From Lunularia cruciata (taxonomy: Eukaryota > Streptophyta > Marchantiopsida > Lunulariales > Lunulariaceae): a stretch of DNA of 64,000 nt. This document shows, piece by piece, positions 53,201-63,612 of the stretch. The stretch spans positions 53,524,841 through 53,588,840 of the forward strand of contig OX419762.1 of the NCBI GenBank assembly GCA_948567375.1. Reading direction: 5' to 3'. Position 1 is the stretch's first letter. The number at the start of each line of letters is the position of its first letter. Under the pieces are notes generated by a model. That model was not told where the DNA came from and did no database searches. It saw only the letters and a list, made by a program, of their open reading frames with translations. Made by a program: the position numbers and the translations under genes.

Positions 53201-55096
53201 TATAGGAGGTTCATCTTCTCATTTTCCAACAAGGCTTATGCATTGACCATCTACATGAAGAAGGGTGTAGATTACATGGTGATTTTGGAAGACAAGGAGG
53301 CTCTCAAAGCTTTTGAGGAGCTCAAGCAATCCCTTGTTGTAGCTCCAATTCTTGCTAAACCTGATTGGAGTAAGCCTTTCATCCTCTACACTGATGCTTC
53401 TAATGTAGCTATAGGATGCACTCTTAGTCAATTAGACCAAGATGGGCATGATCATCCAATAGCTTATGCTAGTAGGCAGATGGTTTCAGCAGAGAAGAAC
53501 TACTCTGTCACAGAGAGAGAAGGGTTGGCAGTGATCTTTGGTCTCAAGAAGTTTAGACACTACTTGATTGGAGGGAAAGCCACAATTGTCACGGATCACA
53601 AGGCTTTGAAGTACATCTTCAACAAGCCTAATGTTGAAGGGAGACTAGCAAGGTGGATGATACTCTTGTCTGAGTATGACTACACAATTGAGGATAGGCC
53701 AGGAAAGAAACATGCAAATGCTGATTTGTTATCTAGAGCCTATGATCATGATGGAGATGAGCCAGTAGATGATTCCTTCCCGGATGAGGAGCTCATGACA
53801 ATCTCAGTCACTCAAGAGATTCCAATGGAGTACAAGGAGATTGTGGATTTTGTGACAAGAGGTAACTATCCAGAAGGGATGCATGCTAGGGAGAGGAAGG
53901 CCCTTGCAGCAAGATCTAGACCTTACACAATGGTGGAGGATATTCTTTTTCACCAAGGAGCAGATGGTCTACTTCGAAGAGCAGTGGGTAAGGAAGAGTC
54001 TATCCTACTCATAAAGGAGTTTCATGAAGGTTTAGTATGTGGAGGACACTTTGCAGGAAAGGTGACTGCTTTCAAGATTCTAGATGCAGGTTACCATTGG
54101 AGAGGGATTTTCAAGGATTGTCTTGATTATTGCAAAACTTGTCATGTTTGTCAAGCTTTTGCTAGAAAGTCTACATCCACTCCACCACTTAGATCAATTC
54201 CATTGCTAGGACCTTTTGAGAAGTGGGGAATTGATTTTGTAGGACCTCTCAATAGAACCCCAAGGAACAATCGGTACATTGTGGTAGTTACTGATTACCT
54301 TACCAAGTGGGTTGAGGCTAGACCATTGAGGGACAAGAATGAAGATGAAGTGGGTAGATTTCTTTATGAACGCATTATCACTAGGTTTGGATGCCCTTTG
54401 GAGTTGGTTTCTGATAGAGGAGGAGAGTTTACAGGAAGCATTACTACAGCCATGCTACGACATTTCTCTATCACACATAGAGTAACTACATCCTATAAGC
54501 CAAATTCCAATGGCTTGGCAGAGAGAACCAATCAGACCTTGTGCATGATGTTGGCCAAAGATGCAGAAATGGAGGGGGCTAAACATCATTGGGACAAGAG
54601 GATTCATGCAGTTTTGTGGGAGTATAGGACAACCATGAAGACTTCCACTGGATATTCTCCATTCCAATTGGTGTATGGTATTGAGTGTACCTTACCTATT
54701 CACTTTGATCTTCCTACCTTCCAAAGCATTCATAGGAGATTGAAGAAAGCACAAGGAAGTGATGCAGAGAAGTCAAGGAAGGATCAACTCATGGAGTTGG
54801 AAGAGGCAAGAGCAGTTGCTATGGTTCGAGTGGAGCAAGCCCAAAGGAAACAAAAGGAGAGCTATGACAAGAGGCAAGGCAAGAAGAAGGTGGAGCCTTT
54901 CAAAGAAGGTGATTGGGTAATGTTGTTTGATTCCATTCGATTCAAGAGAGTACAAAAGAAGTTTTTGCCTAAGTACTTTGGACCTTTCATAGTAGAGAAG
55001 GTGTGGGGAAATTACACTTATGATCTCAAGGAGTTGGGAGGAAGACACTTTGATAGGATTAACCATGATAAGTTGAAGATGTACCATAGAAGGTAG
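50270..55096 (+). CDS. F1-C Gag-Pol polyprotein, intact 1608 codons
   Basis: Same length and domain order as F1-A: zinc knuckle at residues 282-295, protease D502, FIDD 891-894, RNase H D1042, integrase D1322, D1382 and E1418. It keeps Gly in GGEFTGS. Private changes sit at the RT entry: WESAIVIVKKK where F1-A and F1-B have WVSPIVIVKKK, and LNVVTKKD for LNAVTKKD. The WxSP motif is strongly conserved in gypsy RTs, so this otherwise intact copy may be weakened. It is in the sense orientation of the window, opposite to host F2-2. Confidence 0.95.
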   Translation: MGKLPVFFGKDGEDVEAFVRDFKRACIGNNERRKNEWASLLPDFFEDAALTWYESEYQKRERREGEEESWETLTSALIENFLPDESYERLMSEVTFLKQGDGEKVRVYVERVEKLESRFRIVLRKGGDDVETTMIGIGAMLTKNFVGGLRPQIRSKVRYEKPSSKVEAIKIAICMEESLEGDESDLVVKEVVHPPQGYKYGGTSDTLVTRVAPQVVVTPILAPPPKDPLQTITEQLADLKINVVQLWEKREVDQNEGRGPRSYGNHPYRGGQPANNFNDRNCFGCGGRGHIQRNCPNSTYHGGRGYEGANRGKEGGSETQVAPNPNKGKGIASIDVVESKYEKGECSNSKGPNLELLAQEKKRARFAEDVHSSQGFTSSKDTPMSTRSTRTSTPSTTKTPRKKLGMEDFLISKQQWNYNVLEDVGSHKANIRVGQLIALNPTLRKELRGGLSSTRSKKKKKAKVPVSMGVVDAKPAPWEACEYASKIDVRVNGHNIKDALVDGGSAVNAMSERLMKKLGMIPSRPSTFVVSMANKQQVRPVGVMDKVVVSVMGVQNLMTFQVLKDSSYDLLLGRPWLRAARTTDRWHKGYLRIGPSNHRVTVPVTNTTNTSHSDTPSSNYWESDSEEGASGVDTSMEEETSTEEDESESDSDVYPLCAMDFAPKPEVLKDPDKSPLTLEEVERRLSTLKYGPNVTKEEKVRFEEIFRKFIHVFAFSYKDLKEVTLEEHKIEVESHARPIRQKQRRISPPISLVVKEEIDKLKEAGFIFEVENSEWESAIVIVKKKNGKLRVCVDYKKLNVVTKKDYYPLPFIDEILEEVAGHERYSFGDGYSGYNQIKIAPEHQQLTTFTTPWGTYAFKVMPFGLCNAPATFQRFMNKVFEPFIGKFVRDFIDDFCVYGSKEEHFEHLIKVLQRLDEANASLNPEKCIFGCEEGLLLGHIISKDGIAVDPEKVRKISDLPFPSSLTKLRQFLGMVGYYRRFIFSFSNKAYALTIYMKKGVDYMVILEDKEALKAFEELKQSLVVAPILAKPDWSKPFILYTDASNVAIGCTLSQLDQDGHDHPIAYASRQMVSAEKNYSVTEREGLAVIFGLKKFRHYLIGGKATIVTDHKALKYIFNKPNVEGRLARWMILLSEYDYTIEDRPGKKHANADLLSRAYDHDGDEPVDDSFPDEELMTISVTQEIPMEYKEIVDFVTRGNYPEGMHARERKALAARSRPYTMVEDILFHQGADGLLRRAVGKEESILLIKEFHEGLVCGGHFAGKVTAFKILDAGYHWRGIFKDCLDYCKTCHVCQAFARKSTSTPPLRSIPLLGPFEKWGIDFVGPLNRTPRNNRYIVVVTDYLTKWVEARPLRDKNEDEVGRFLYERIITRFGCPLELVSDRGGEFTGSITTAMLRHFSITHRVTTSYKPNSNGLAERTNQTLCMMLAKDAEMEGAKHHWDKRIHAVLWEYRTTMKTSTGYSPFQLVYGIECTLPIHFDLPTFQSIHRRLKKAQGSDAEKSRKDQLMELEEARAVAMVRVEQAQRKQKESYDKRQGKKKVEPFKEGDWVMLFDSIRFKRVQKKFLPKYFGPFIVEKVWGNYTYDLKELGGRHFDRINHDKLKMYHRR

Positions 55097-55130
55097 AGAG
55101 ACCTTCACTTTGAGGACAAAGTGAAAACTT

Positions 55131-55144
55131 AGTCCGGGGGTAAA
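55131..55144 (+). other. F1-C polypurine tract region
   Basis: AGTCCGGGGGTAAA directly before the 3' LTR, as in F1-A. Confidence 0.65.
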
Positions 55145-55836
55145 TGTAACACCCATTTGTGCATGTGTGTGGTATTGTGATATTTAGCTTGGTATTACAA
55201 GTACTTAAGAGATATTATTTATATAGAGATAAAGGATGGTTCTATATTAGTCATGGTTAGCTAAAGTTAGTCATAGCTAAGATAGATGGGACCTTACTTT
55301 AGAGGAAGTAGAAAAGATGAGCACCACTATTTTGGATTTTAGTGTGTTGACTTGGTATTATTCCTAGGTGTTTGGCTTTGGGGAAAGAGTTGAGAACTCT
55401 TGGGCCCGCAAGCCTTTTTGTTTTGGATTCTTCTTTAGTCCAAGGATAGCCCATGTGAAGGAATCCTTGCTTTAGTGGTTGGGTCAAGATAAGACCACAT
55501 GCTTAGGGGAATATGCCCATGTGAATGGATATTCCTTTCTACTTTTTGACTTTACTTGACTTTTAGTCTAGTAACTTGAGTTACTACGGTAATTAGTAAC
55601 TTTGGTACGTAACTATTTCACAAGTATATAAACAAGGAGTGAGGAGGTACTCATCATCCTTTCATTTGCAACTATCTCTCTCTCATTGAGTTCTCTAGTG
55701 AGCAATGTCTTGAGTCTTGGAGTGTTAGCCTTGGAGGAGTATGATGGAGTTGGGGTTCCTTGCCTTCTTAGTCCATGGTGCGCTACCATAATAGCCATCA
55801 GAGGTTCATCCTGAGTGAGAGACAAGCCGGCTCACA
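55145..55836 (+). repeat. F1-C 3' LTR
   Basis: 692 bp with the same 13-bp insertion as the 5' LTR. Followed by the duplication AGTC and F2-2 integrase. Confidence 0.94.
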
Positions 55837-55840
55837 AGTC

Positions 55841-56182
55841 AGTGCAAACCAAAATGTATTGCTTTCTTGTGACTCAGGTCACTAGTTGAATGGGACCCAC
55901 AAAATCAATTCCCCATTTCTCAAATGGAGCCAAAGGCAAAATTGGTCTCAAAGGCCATTGAGAAGTAGCCATCGGCTTCCCCGTTCTTTGACAAGCATCA
56001 CAGCTTTGGATATGAGCATGCGTGTCTTTGTACATTGTAGGCCACCAATACCCCGCCAAAAGAATCTTCTTTACAGTATTCTTCAGAGCATAGTGTCCTC
56101 TTGATGCTTTGGAGTGTAAAGATTCAATCACTCCTCCTACTTTGTATGACTCCAAGCATCACCAAAGTACTTTGTCTTTGCC
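55841..56182 (-). pseudogene. F2-2 integrase, N-terminal part
   Basis: Minus-strand block with the H2C2 motif (HSKASRGHYALKNT ... CDACQRTGKP) and the first catalytic Asp (KWGIDFVGPIQ). It is the missing half of 47176-48007. Its Gln codon after CDAC is intact, unlike in F2-1. Cut on the right at 56182 by the F2 solo LTR, within the segment equivalent to 39640-39660. Confidence 0.82.
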
Positions 56183-59100
56183 AGTGGTGCCCACATTTTT
56201 TTGTTTTTTTTCAAAATAGAGAAGAAGAAGTGTATAGAGAAGTTGGGTTGTGCCTGTATGGCCAAAGAAGGCAAAGAAAAGAGTCTTTGGGATGAAACCC
56301 AATGTAAAGTGACTTCAGGTCATAAGGCGAAGTACTTGGAAATGCCATGTCAGCATACAACCCAAAGTATGGAGTCTTCGTATCAAGGGGAGCTCAACCC
56401 GAGGCGAAGACAATGTAACAACCTTTCGTTGGGGCAAGAAATTTAAGAAGGGACCATTCAAAATCAGCGGCCCATACGCGTGAAGTACAATTGATAGTGA
56501 TAGGCGCATGAAAGAGGTGTGATTTCTCGGTAGAAACTCAAATTGAAGAGAGACAAAGAAAGCGCGACTCTATAAAGATTGGGCTAACAACAAAGCAATG
56601 TCAAGCAATTTTCCTTTGCCATTGAGAAGTCGTCTTGTAGGTGATCATGGGAAGGGAAATAGAGTTGAAGACGCGCTAGTGTGTAGAGGAGAATTTGAGA
56701 GAGTGAAACCGAGAGACAGTGAGAAAGCAGGAGAGATGGGAGGAGGAAAGAAGAACTCCGAATTTGCAATGAGAAATCATGCAATTTGGAGGTTAGATGT
56801 GATCGCAAGAATCAAAGCCTTGAGCCAACTTCTGATCACTTTCTTGGCATGGAACTGGAATGTCAGTTTTCCAAGTTTCATAACAGAGATAATCAAGAGC
56901 AAGTGTCTCAATGGCCCTGAGGAAGAGTGGAAGAGAGGAAATCCGGCTTGCTGGATAGAGTTGGATTGGAGATTTGTGCTCGGGAGAGAGGCAGGCACGG
57001 AGCAGGGTGCCACATTCTTGGGTAAGAAAGAAGTAGTAGAAGAGACTCAAGATGTGAGAGATGCTTTCTCTTCAAAGAGAACAAAGAATGTGTATAAGGT
57101 TGAAAGTTATGAAGAAGAGAGGGATTGTGAGTGCTCTCATGGCAATCCTGAAGCCGGAGAGAACAACTTATGTGATGAAACACCAAGCGGTGTTCTTCCA
57201 TAAGCCGTTTGCAAGAGAACCGATTTATTGGGCGAGGTGCTTCCATGGGAGGACGAGACAGATGGTGTAGAATTTGCGGGATAAGTCGCCTCCACACTAC
57301 ATCGTGGCGTTTGTAGCACACTTCTACCTCGGGTTGAATTTGCTCAATCCGGCGGAGTGAAACAAAATGGTGTCTCACTTCCATCCCAACTTGAGAAGAG
57401 AAGTCTACGTGGAGGAGCAGTAGTACATTCTTCAAATCCAAAGCACGGATGAGTACTACAAGAAGACGGGTAAGAGCGTGGAGATAGAAGTGAGTACTCC
57501 AAAGTTGAAGAAGCGGAGTCGGCAAGGAGAAGCTGAAGACAAGACAAGACCTCGGAAAGTCAGGAGAGGAAATCCGAGGAGAGGCATGGTGGTAATCGCA
57601 TCAAAAGACAAAGACTTGGAAGGCAAAGTTGAGTGCAAGTCCAAAGACTCAGAATGCAAGGAAGAACCGGAGCTCATGCTGCAAACTGGAGATACGAGTA
57701 GCGACAGTGATGAAGGTGGAGAGATGACGTCGGTACCAGCTGCTGCTATGGAAGAAGAAGAAGTTCGGGTGGAGCTCGAGCAAGAAGATAATGAAAAGTT
57801 GGAGGATGAGATATGTGAGCCCGAGGAGAAGAAGTCTACGATCCAAAGGGGAGTTTGTTCAAGATGCAAGGCAAAGTGTGAAGCGGGTCCGAGTAAGGCA
57901 AAGGAAGAAGCAAACGCTAGCTCGGGAAGTGAGGCGTCGATTTCTGATACAAAGACTACAGAGAAGAAGGCGAGTATCGGGTGACGAAGAAGTAAGGAAG
58001 GAGATTGCTACGTAGGAGGAAGTAGTTGCGAGCAATGGAGTGGAGTACCTGTGGGAGATTGTGTGTCCATTGTTGGTGAAGTTGGAGCACAAGAAGAAGG
58101 AGATACAGTCGACATGTCCGGAGGTGAAGACTGTGTTGCAGGTATTGGCGAGATTAGAAGAAGAGAACTCGGAGTTGCATAAGAGTATAACCCGAGGTGA
58201 GGAGGAAAGGGAAGTACTGTGAGGGGAGGCAGTAGTGCAGAATCAGGTGATTGAAGACTTGAAGAGAGAAGTGATGTATCATGAGGAACTTGTTAAGAAG
58301 AGTGACATAACGAGGGAAAGACAAGTAGCAGAGTATGAAATCTTGAAGCAGTAGTTTGTTGATTCCAGATTAGAAATTATCCATGCTATGGTGAGGGTAG
58401 CAGCAAAGGAACAAGAGCTTGATAGAGTGATGGAGACTGTAGAAGAGAAGAAGCAACTGTGGCAGCGGGAGTTGATAGTAAGATATTGAGAAGAAGAGAG
58501 ATTACAAGAGTTACTTTGTAAACAAGAGGAGAAGATTGAGCAAAAGGAGAAGGAGAAAGAAACGGTGAAAGCCAAGTTTGAGGTGGAATTGGCAATGTAT
58601 AGAGAAGATTAGCTTGCAGATCGGGAACGGGAAAGAAAGATGAGATTGGAGCCATTGAAGGAGATTGTCATCAGAATGAATGCAATGTTAAGTACAAAGG
58701 CCAGTGTTCGGATTGAAGAGACGAGGTTGCATGAGTTGAAGTTGTTGGTGCAGGAGACGAGGAAGAGACAAGCAAAACATACAGATTTGAATGCGCTGTT
58801 AATGAGTCTCAGGACTCGTGTAGATAGGAAGATATTAGAAGTAGAAGATAATATTGCGATTAGACTAGACTTAGTGAAATTGGGGATAGATAAACTTTGG
58901 AAAGACGTTAGAGCCAAACCTGAAGTAGATGAAGTAGGAGTGCAGATGTCTTTGGAGTTACCATTGGAGACAATAGAGAAGAGTGGGTCGGGAGATAAAG
59001 AGTTAGATAGATTACCCACTAGTGAAATTTCAAATCAGGAAAGAGAATTGTTGGATCTGATAGAAGATGTAGGAGATATGAAACCCAAGGACAGAGTAGT

Positions 59101-59963
59101 AGGAAGTTAAGTTACTTCGGGTTTGGGTTTGAAAGCGGAGGAAGAGGTATACATCGGATCGGATTAGTAACCAATTTGAGATTTGTATAGGCAGATATGA
59201 AGAGGTGCATTGTCATTTTGGATATGCAGGTTTGTAGAGTCATTAGGAAGAGGTACATTAGGAAGATAATTGTCATTTGCTTCACTACTTAAGAGTGGCA
59301 TTCACAGGGAATTGTTGTTTAGTGCTCATTATTTTTGAGAATAGATAAAGCAAAGTGCTATGAAGCAGGGCTTGTTGCTTAAGCTTGATTCTGAGTATCA
59401 ACTTTGTGTTTGTGTTTGTGAGTGTGTGAAGAAATTTGAAGTGCAAATCAATGTGTTTGTTGGATGTTGGATTTTGCAACCTTGATCTTCATTCTGTGTG
59501 TTTGATCCTGAGTGAAGTGCAATTGGAGCAATGCCTTGACAGATCTGAGAGAAATTGTAGTGTTGGTAGTATTCTGCATTTGTGAGTGCAATGCAAAGTT
59601 GATGTGAAGCAATTTTGATCAAGGAAGTTGTGCCTTCAGTGGATGGGTGGAACACAATTCTGAGGCAAAGTTGTTTTGCAGTGAAGTGCCATTTTTGGGA
59701 GAGCATGAATCATCACAATCAAGATTGTTTGGAAAGATTTGATGGAGTTGTGATTAAGGAGTGTGAATCTGTGACAATCCTGCAAAACAATGCTTGTTAC
59801 TCTCTTCTGGGTGTGGTTTCTACCTAAGAGATTAAAGACACAACCAAGAAGAACTACATTGTGACTTTTGACATTGTATTTGGAAATTTTTGACTAGTAT
59901 CTTTGCGGGAACAAACCTTACTTACCCGATTACCGCAAAAGTGATATTTGTCGGGTTGTCACA
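56183..59963 (+). repeat. F2-3: solo F2 LTR inserted in F2-2 pol
   Basis: 3781 bp from AGTGGTGCCC (first base worn from T) to TTGTCACA, with no internal sequence. Flanks TTGCC (56178-56182) and TCGCC (59964-59968) form a 5-bp duplication with one mismatch. Collapsing it restores the F2-2 sequence in register with 39630-39660. This is the most complete F2 LTR in the window. Confidence 0.88.
56598..59110 (+). pseudogene. F2 LTR ORF in the solo LTR F2-3
   Basis: ATG 56598 opens 201 codons (MSSNFPLPLRSRLVGDHG). A deletion near 57110 shifts the frame. Later blocks are 57478-57984 (basic, then acidic), 58040-58222, several coiled-coil pieces, and 58640-59110 (coiled coil, VRIEETRLHELKLLVQETRKR). 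Stops occur for instance at about 57268, 57358, 57421 and 58220. The order equals 41237-43799. Best reference copy for the acidic middle region. Confidence 0.6.
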
Positions 59964-59968
59964 TCGCC

Positions 59969-61370
59969 CATCTTGAATAGAATGCTATGTTTGAGCTGGT
60001 ATGGCCCCATTTTCCTAAGAAAGACTGCCCTCTGCTCCGGGTCCATCCCTTCAGGACAATGGACAGTATGCAGATAATGATATTATGCTACATACCTTGT
60101 ACTTTGCATTGCTGTTAATTGATATAACTCTTCGTCATGGAACAGATCATCAAGGAATAGATCGTCAATTTCCCACTCCTGGTCTTGAGTTTCTAACACG
60201 GACAAGAAGTCTGCATTTGAATGTGAAGCTCCCTTCCTTACTTGTACAATATATGTGAATTCTTGTAACAACAAGATCCATCTTGCAATTTGCCCAAACA
60301 AATCTGCCTTCTTGACCAAATGTTGCAATGCATAATGGTCAACATAGAAGACAAACTCATATCCAAGCAGGTAGTGGCAAAATTTCTTGCAGGCATACAC
60401 CATCCCGAGTGCTTCTCTTTTAGTCGTCAAATAGTTCTTTTCAAAAACTGAAAGTTGTCGGCTGGCATAATACACCGAGTAGTCCTTCTTCTTCTTGTCC
60501 TTCTGACTTAAGACGACACTGATGGCCATGGATGAAGTGTCCACATATACATGAAAAAGGACGTCCCAATTCAGGGCCCTCATAATTGGTGCTTCAACCA
60601 GCTTCTTCTTCAATACTTGGAAAGCTTCTTCTTGATTTGCTTCCCACAGATAGTCTTCAGATTTCTTCAAAAGCTTTGTAAGGGGTGCAGCAAGCACCAC
60701 ATAATTTGACACAAAGTGTCTATAGTATCCGATATGTCCCAAGAAGGCTTTGAGCTCCCGGATGTTCTTCGGGGATTCCAAAGCTGCAATTACTTTAACC
60801 TTCTGGACATTGACTTCAATACCTCGGCTTGACACCCGATGCCCCAGAAGAATTCCCTCCTTCATTGCAAAGAAGCATTTCTCCAAGTGTAATGACAAGC
60901 CGGCAAAACTACATCTTTCAAAAGTTTGGCAAAGGTAATCCAAATGTACATCTCTTCGCCCAAACACGCAAAAATCATCAATGAAGACTTCCACAAAGTT
61001 GTGCAGGAAATCTTTGAAGATTGAATTCATCATTTGTTGGAAAGTAGCGGGAGCATTACACAACCCTAAGGGCATTTGATTGTAAGCGAAAGTGCCCCAA
61101 TCGGTCGTGAATGTGGTTTTATCCTTGTCCTCTTCTTAAATGGATACTTGATTGTACCTTGAAAATCCATCGAGAAAGCTATAACAAGGGTGACCAGCTA
61201 CTTGATCTAGAATTGTATTGGTAAAAGGCAAGAGATGATGATCCTTCCTTGTGACTATGTTCAACTTATGGAAGTCTTGGCATACTCGGATCTTCCTTGT
61301 TTTCTTCTTTGGGACAATGACAATGGGGGAGATCCATTCACTACTTTAGACAGGGGAGATGATTCCGGCC
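59969..61370 (-). pseudogene. F2-2 reverse transcriptase and RNase H
   Basis: Open from 61075 down to 60083 (330 codons): MPLGLCNAPATFQQ, the catalytic FIDDF (about 60966-60980), LGHRVSSRGIEV, then RNase H with HVYVDTSSMAISVVLSQ, ASRQLSVFEKNY, FYVDHYALQHL and SNADFLSVLE. Stops at about 61136 and 61345 interrupt the RT N-terminus, seen as far as the segment equivalent to VARIIF in F2-1. F1-D inserted there; the duplication is probably GGCC (61367-61370), unconfirmed because its right side is outside the window. Confidence 0.85.
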
Positions 61371-62049
61371 TATAACACCCATTTGTGCATGTGTGTGGTA
61401 TTGTGATATTTAGCTTGGTATTACAAGTACTTAAGAGATACTATTCATATAGAGATAAAGGATGGTTTTATATTAGTCATGGTTAGCTAAAGTTAGTCAT
61501 AGCTAAGATAGATGGGACCTTACTTTAGAGGAAGTAGAAAAGATGAGCACCACTATTTTGGATTTTAGTGTGTTGACTTGGTATTATTCCTAGGTGTTTG
61601 GCTTTGAGGAAAGAGTTGAGAACTCTTGGGCCTGCAAGCCTTTTTGTTTTGGATTCTTCTTTAGTCCAAGGATAGCCCATGTGAAGGAATCCTTGCTTTA
61701 GTGGTTGGGTCAAGATAAGGGGAATATGCCCATGTGAATGGATATTCCTTTCTACTTTTTGACTTTACTTGACTTTTAGTCTAATAACTTGAGTTACTAT
61801 GGTAATTAATAACTTTAGTATCTAACTATTTCACAAGTATATAAACAAGGGGTGAGGAGGTACTCATCATCCTTTCATTTGCAACTATCTCTCTCTCATT
61901 GAGTTCTCTAGTGAGCAATGTCTTGAGTCTTGGAGTGTTAGCCTTGGAGGAGTATGATGGAGTTGTGGTTCCTTGCCTTCTTAGTCCATGGTGTGCTACC
62001 ATAATAGCCATCAGAGGTTCATCCTGAGTGAGAGACAGGCCGGCTCACA
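61371..62049 (+). repeat. F1-D 5' LTR
   Basis: 679 bp with a worn first dinucleotide (TA for TG) and changes such as ATACTATTCATATAG near 61440 and TATCTAACTATT near 61818. The end GGCTCACA is intact. Confidence 0.92.
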
Positions 62050-62053
62050 TTTT

Positions 62054-62070
62054 TGGTTCCGTTGCCGGGG
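62054..62070 (+). other. F1-D primer binding site
   Basis: TGGTTCCGTTGCCGGGG, one base from the other F1 sites and closer to the canonical Asp-type PBS at its end. Confidence 0.7.
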
Positions 62071-62747
62071 CCTCTCTAGAAGGCAAGATAATGTTCCGCG
62101 TTCAATTCTACATTAGGCAGAAGGAGGCTATGAGAGCTCACTTGGAGAGAACATTAGGAGAGGAGAGGGCTGAACTTATATTAGAGAACCAAGATCCATT
62201 TTTATACCATGTAGTTCATTATGATGTCTTTGAGGTGATTTTGTACATCTTGTACACATGAGAGGAATTGGAGAGATTGTGTGAGGTGGATTGCAGATTT
62301 TGGGGATTATGGTGATTTTGAGCAAAATCTCAAGTTTGAGATCTGGATTTGAAATTTCTACACATGATAGCGTGGGTAATCTTTCAGTTAGCACACTTGA
62401 AATTATTGTGAGAGCTACTATGCGCACTGGGCTAGAATTTTTGAAAGTTGATAGGGTACAGTGCTCACGCAACTACATGCTCTCTGGAAAATTGTACAGA
62501 GTCTGCCGTTTCTTCAATTTTCTGTGAATTGTCTTAAAAAATTTAAAGAAAATTCAGTGCTTGTATCCTACGTGCTACTACAAAAATTAGAGAGAGATCG
62601 TTCTTGCGTAGGGAGTTATGAGTTTTTGAAGTGAGGGGGGTGGTTTTCAGACCAAATCTGAAATATGTGTGCTGAATAGAAAGGTGTCTAGGCCAAATGG
62701 CTCAATGAAAAGATCTAAAAATTTTCAGAGAGGAACACCCTTGAGTT

Positions 62748-63381
62748 GTGATCAAGTGTGTAAAATTTCATAAGACCATGACATACTGGTTGGGAGATTT
62801 GAGTGACATTGTGAGGAAGGGTCAATTTTGCAGAGTGGAGATCTCATGCATGAGGAGTTTGAGATCAACAAAAAGCATGTTTGAGTGTTTAGATTCATCT
62901 TGGGAACATGGAGGGTCATCAAGAGTGGAAATTGAGATTATGCAAGGTTTCCCAAGAGTTTGAGGTGATTGTAGGGGTGGATTTGAGAAAAAGAGAGTTT
63001 ACAATATAATTTGAAGAGAGTGTTGAGAACATCCAAAAACCTACACCACTTGGAGGAAAGAGTGAGTCTAAGTGCTTTCTATGTGGAGAGAAGGGACATA
63101 AGGCAAGTTCATATCCATTCACCTTTGAGAGCAAGAGATTGAGGGAAAGGAGAGGCTTACTTGACTTGGGTTTGCATGTTGGACCTTCTTCACCAAGATT
63201 AGGAGGGAGAAGATCTAAGACCAATGAGTTGTGTGAGGTTTATGGAGTGGAAGGACTTCCAAAAGGACATAAGTGCATTCGAGTCAAAGCACTTTTGGAG
63301 ACTTTGGTGAAGGATCTTGGAGAGAGTCTTAGTACAGCTACAGAAATACTACCACCTTCGTCAGCTAGTTCTCAAGATTAG
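62748..63381 (+). pseudogene. F1-D leader ORF 2, decayed
   Basis: Equivalent to 12899-13533. A one-base deletion (CATCTTGGGAAC for CATCTTTGGGAAC) breaks the frame at about 62898. The last Cys of the first knuckle is Tyr (TTCATATCC), and a Cys of the second motif is also Tyr. The 3' end has the long A-type form ending SSASSQD. The loss of knuckle residues fits an older, unselected copy. Confidence 0.6.
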
Positions 63382-63612
63382 TGATGGAGATAATCTTTCA
63401 ACTTATGGATAAACTATCCATGAGAGTTAGATTAATATGCACTCTAGGATTTGATGTTGCTATAGAAATCTTGGAGCAACCTGAACCTTTTGTGTTCCCT
63501 AGAGTATATTATTCTCAAATGGTGTAAGTCATGTATATACTCTATTAGTAATAGAGTGAGAGAAAAGAAAAGAGAAAAAAATTGAGAGAAAGAAAGATAG
63601 TGAGAGGTTAAG

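Larger units (their letters stand above)
48008..55836 (+). mobile_element. F1-C: complete F1 element
   Basis: 7829 bp with 692-bp LTRs (48008-48699 and 55145-55836) and the 4-bp duplication AGTC (48004-48007 and 55837-55840). Collapsing one AGTC rejoins the F2-2 integrase sequence in register with 39960-39990. Both LTRs share a 13-bp insertion after CAAGATAAG, absent from other F1 copies, so it came from a distinct source copy. Two LTR differences are seen. The gag-pol frame is complete. Confidence 0.93.
5407..61370 (-). mobile_element. F2-2: minus-strand F2 retrotransposon, split by five insertions, right end outside the window
   Basis: Own segments: 3' LTR 5407-7267, 24928-24979 and 45278-47159 (about 3.8 kb together); PPT 47160-47174; integrase 47176-48007 and 55841-56182; RT-RNase H 59969-61370. 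Gag, protease and the 5' LTR must lie beyond F1-D. Joining segments across each insertion restores continuity with the intact sister sequences at 39500-40200 and 57850-58150. The LTR terminus at 5407 is worn (GG for TG). Everything else between 5407 and 61370 arrived later. RT is of the FIDDF type, as in F2-1. Confidence 0.8.
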
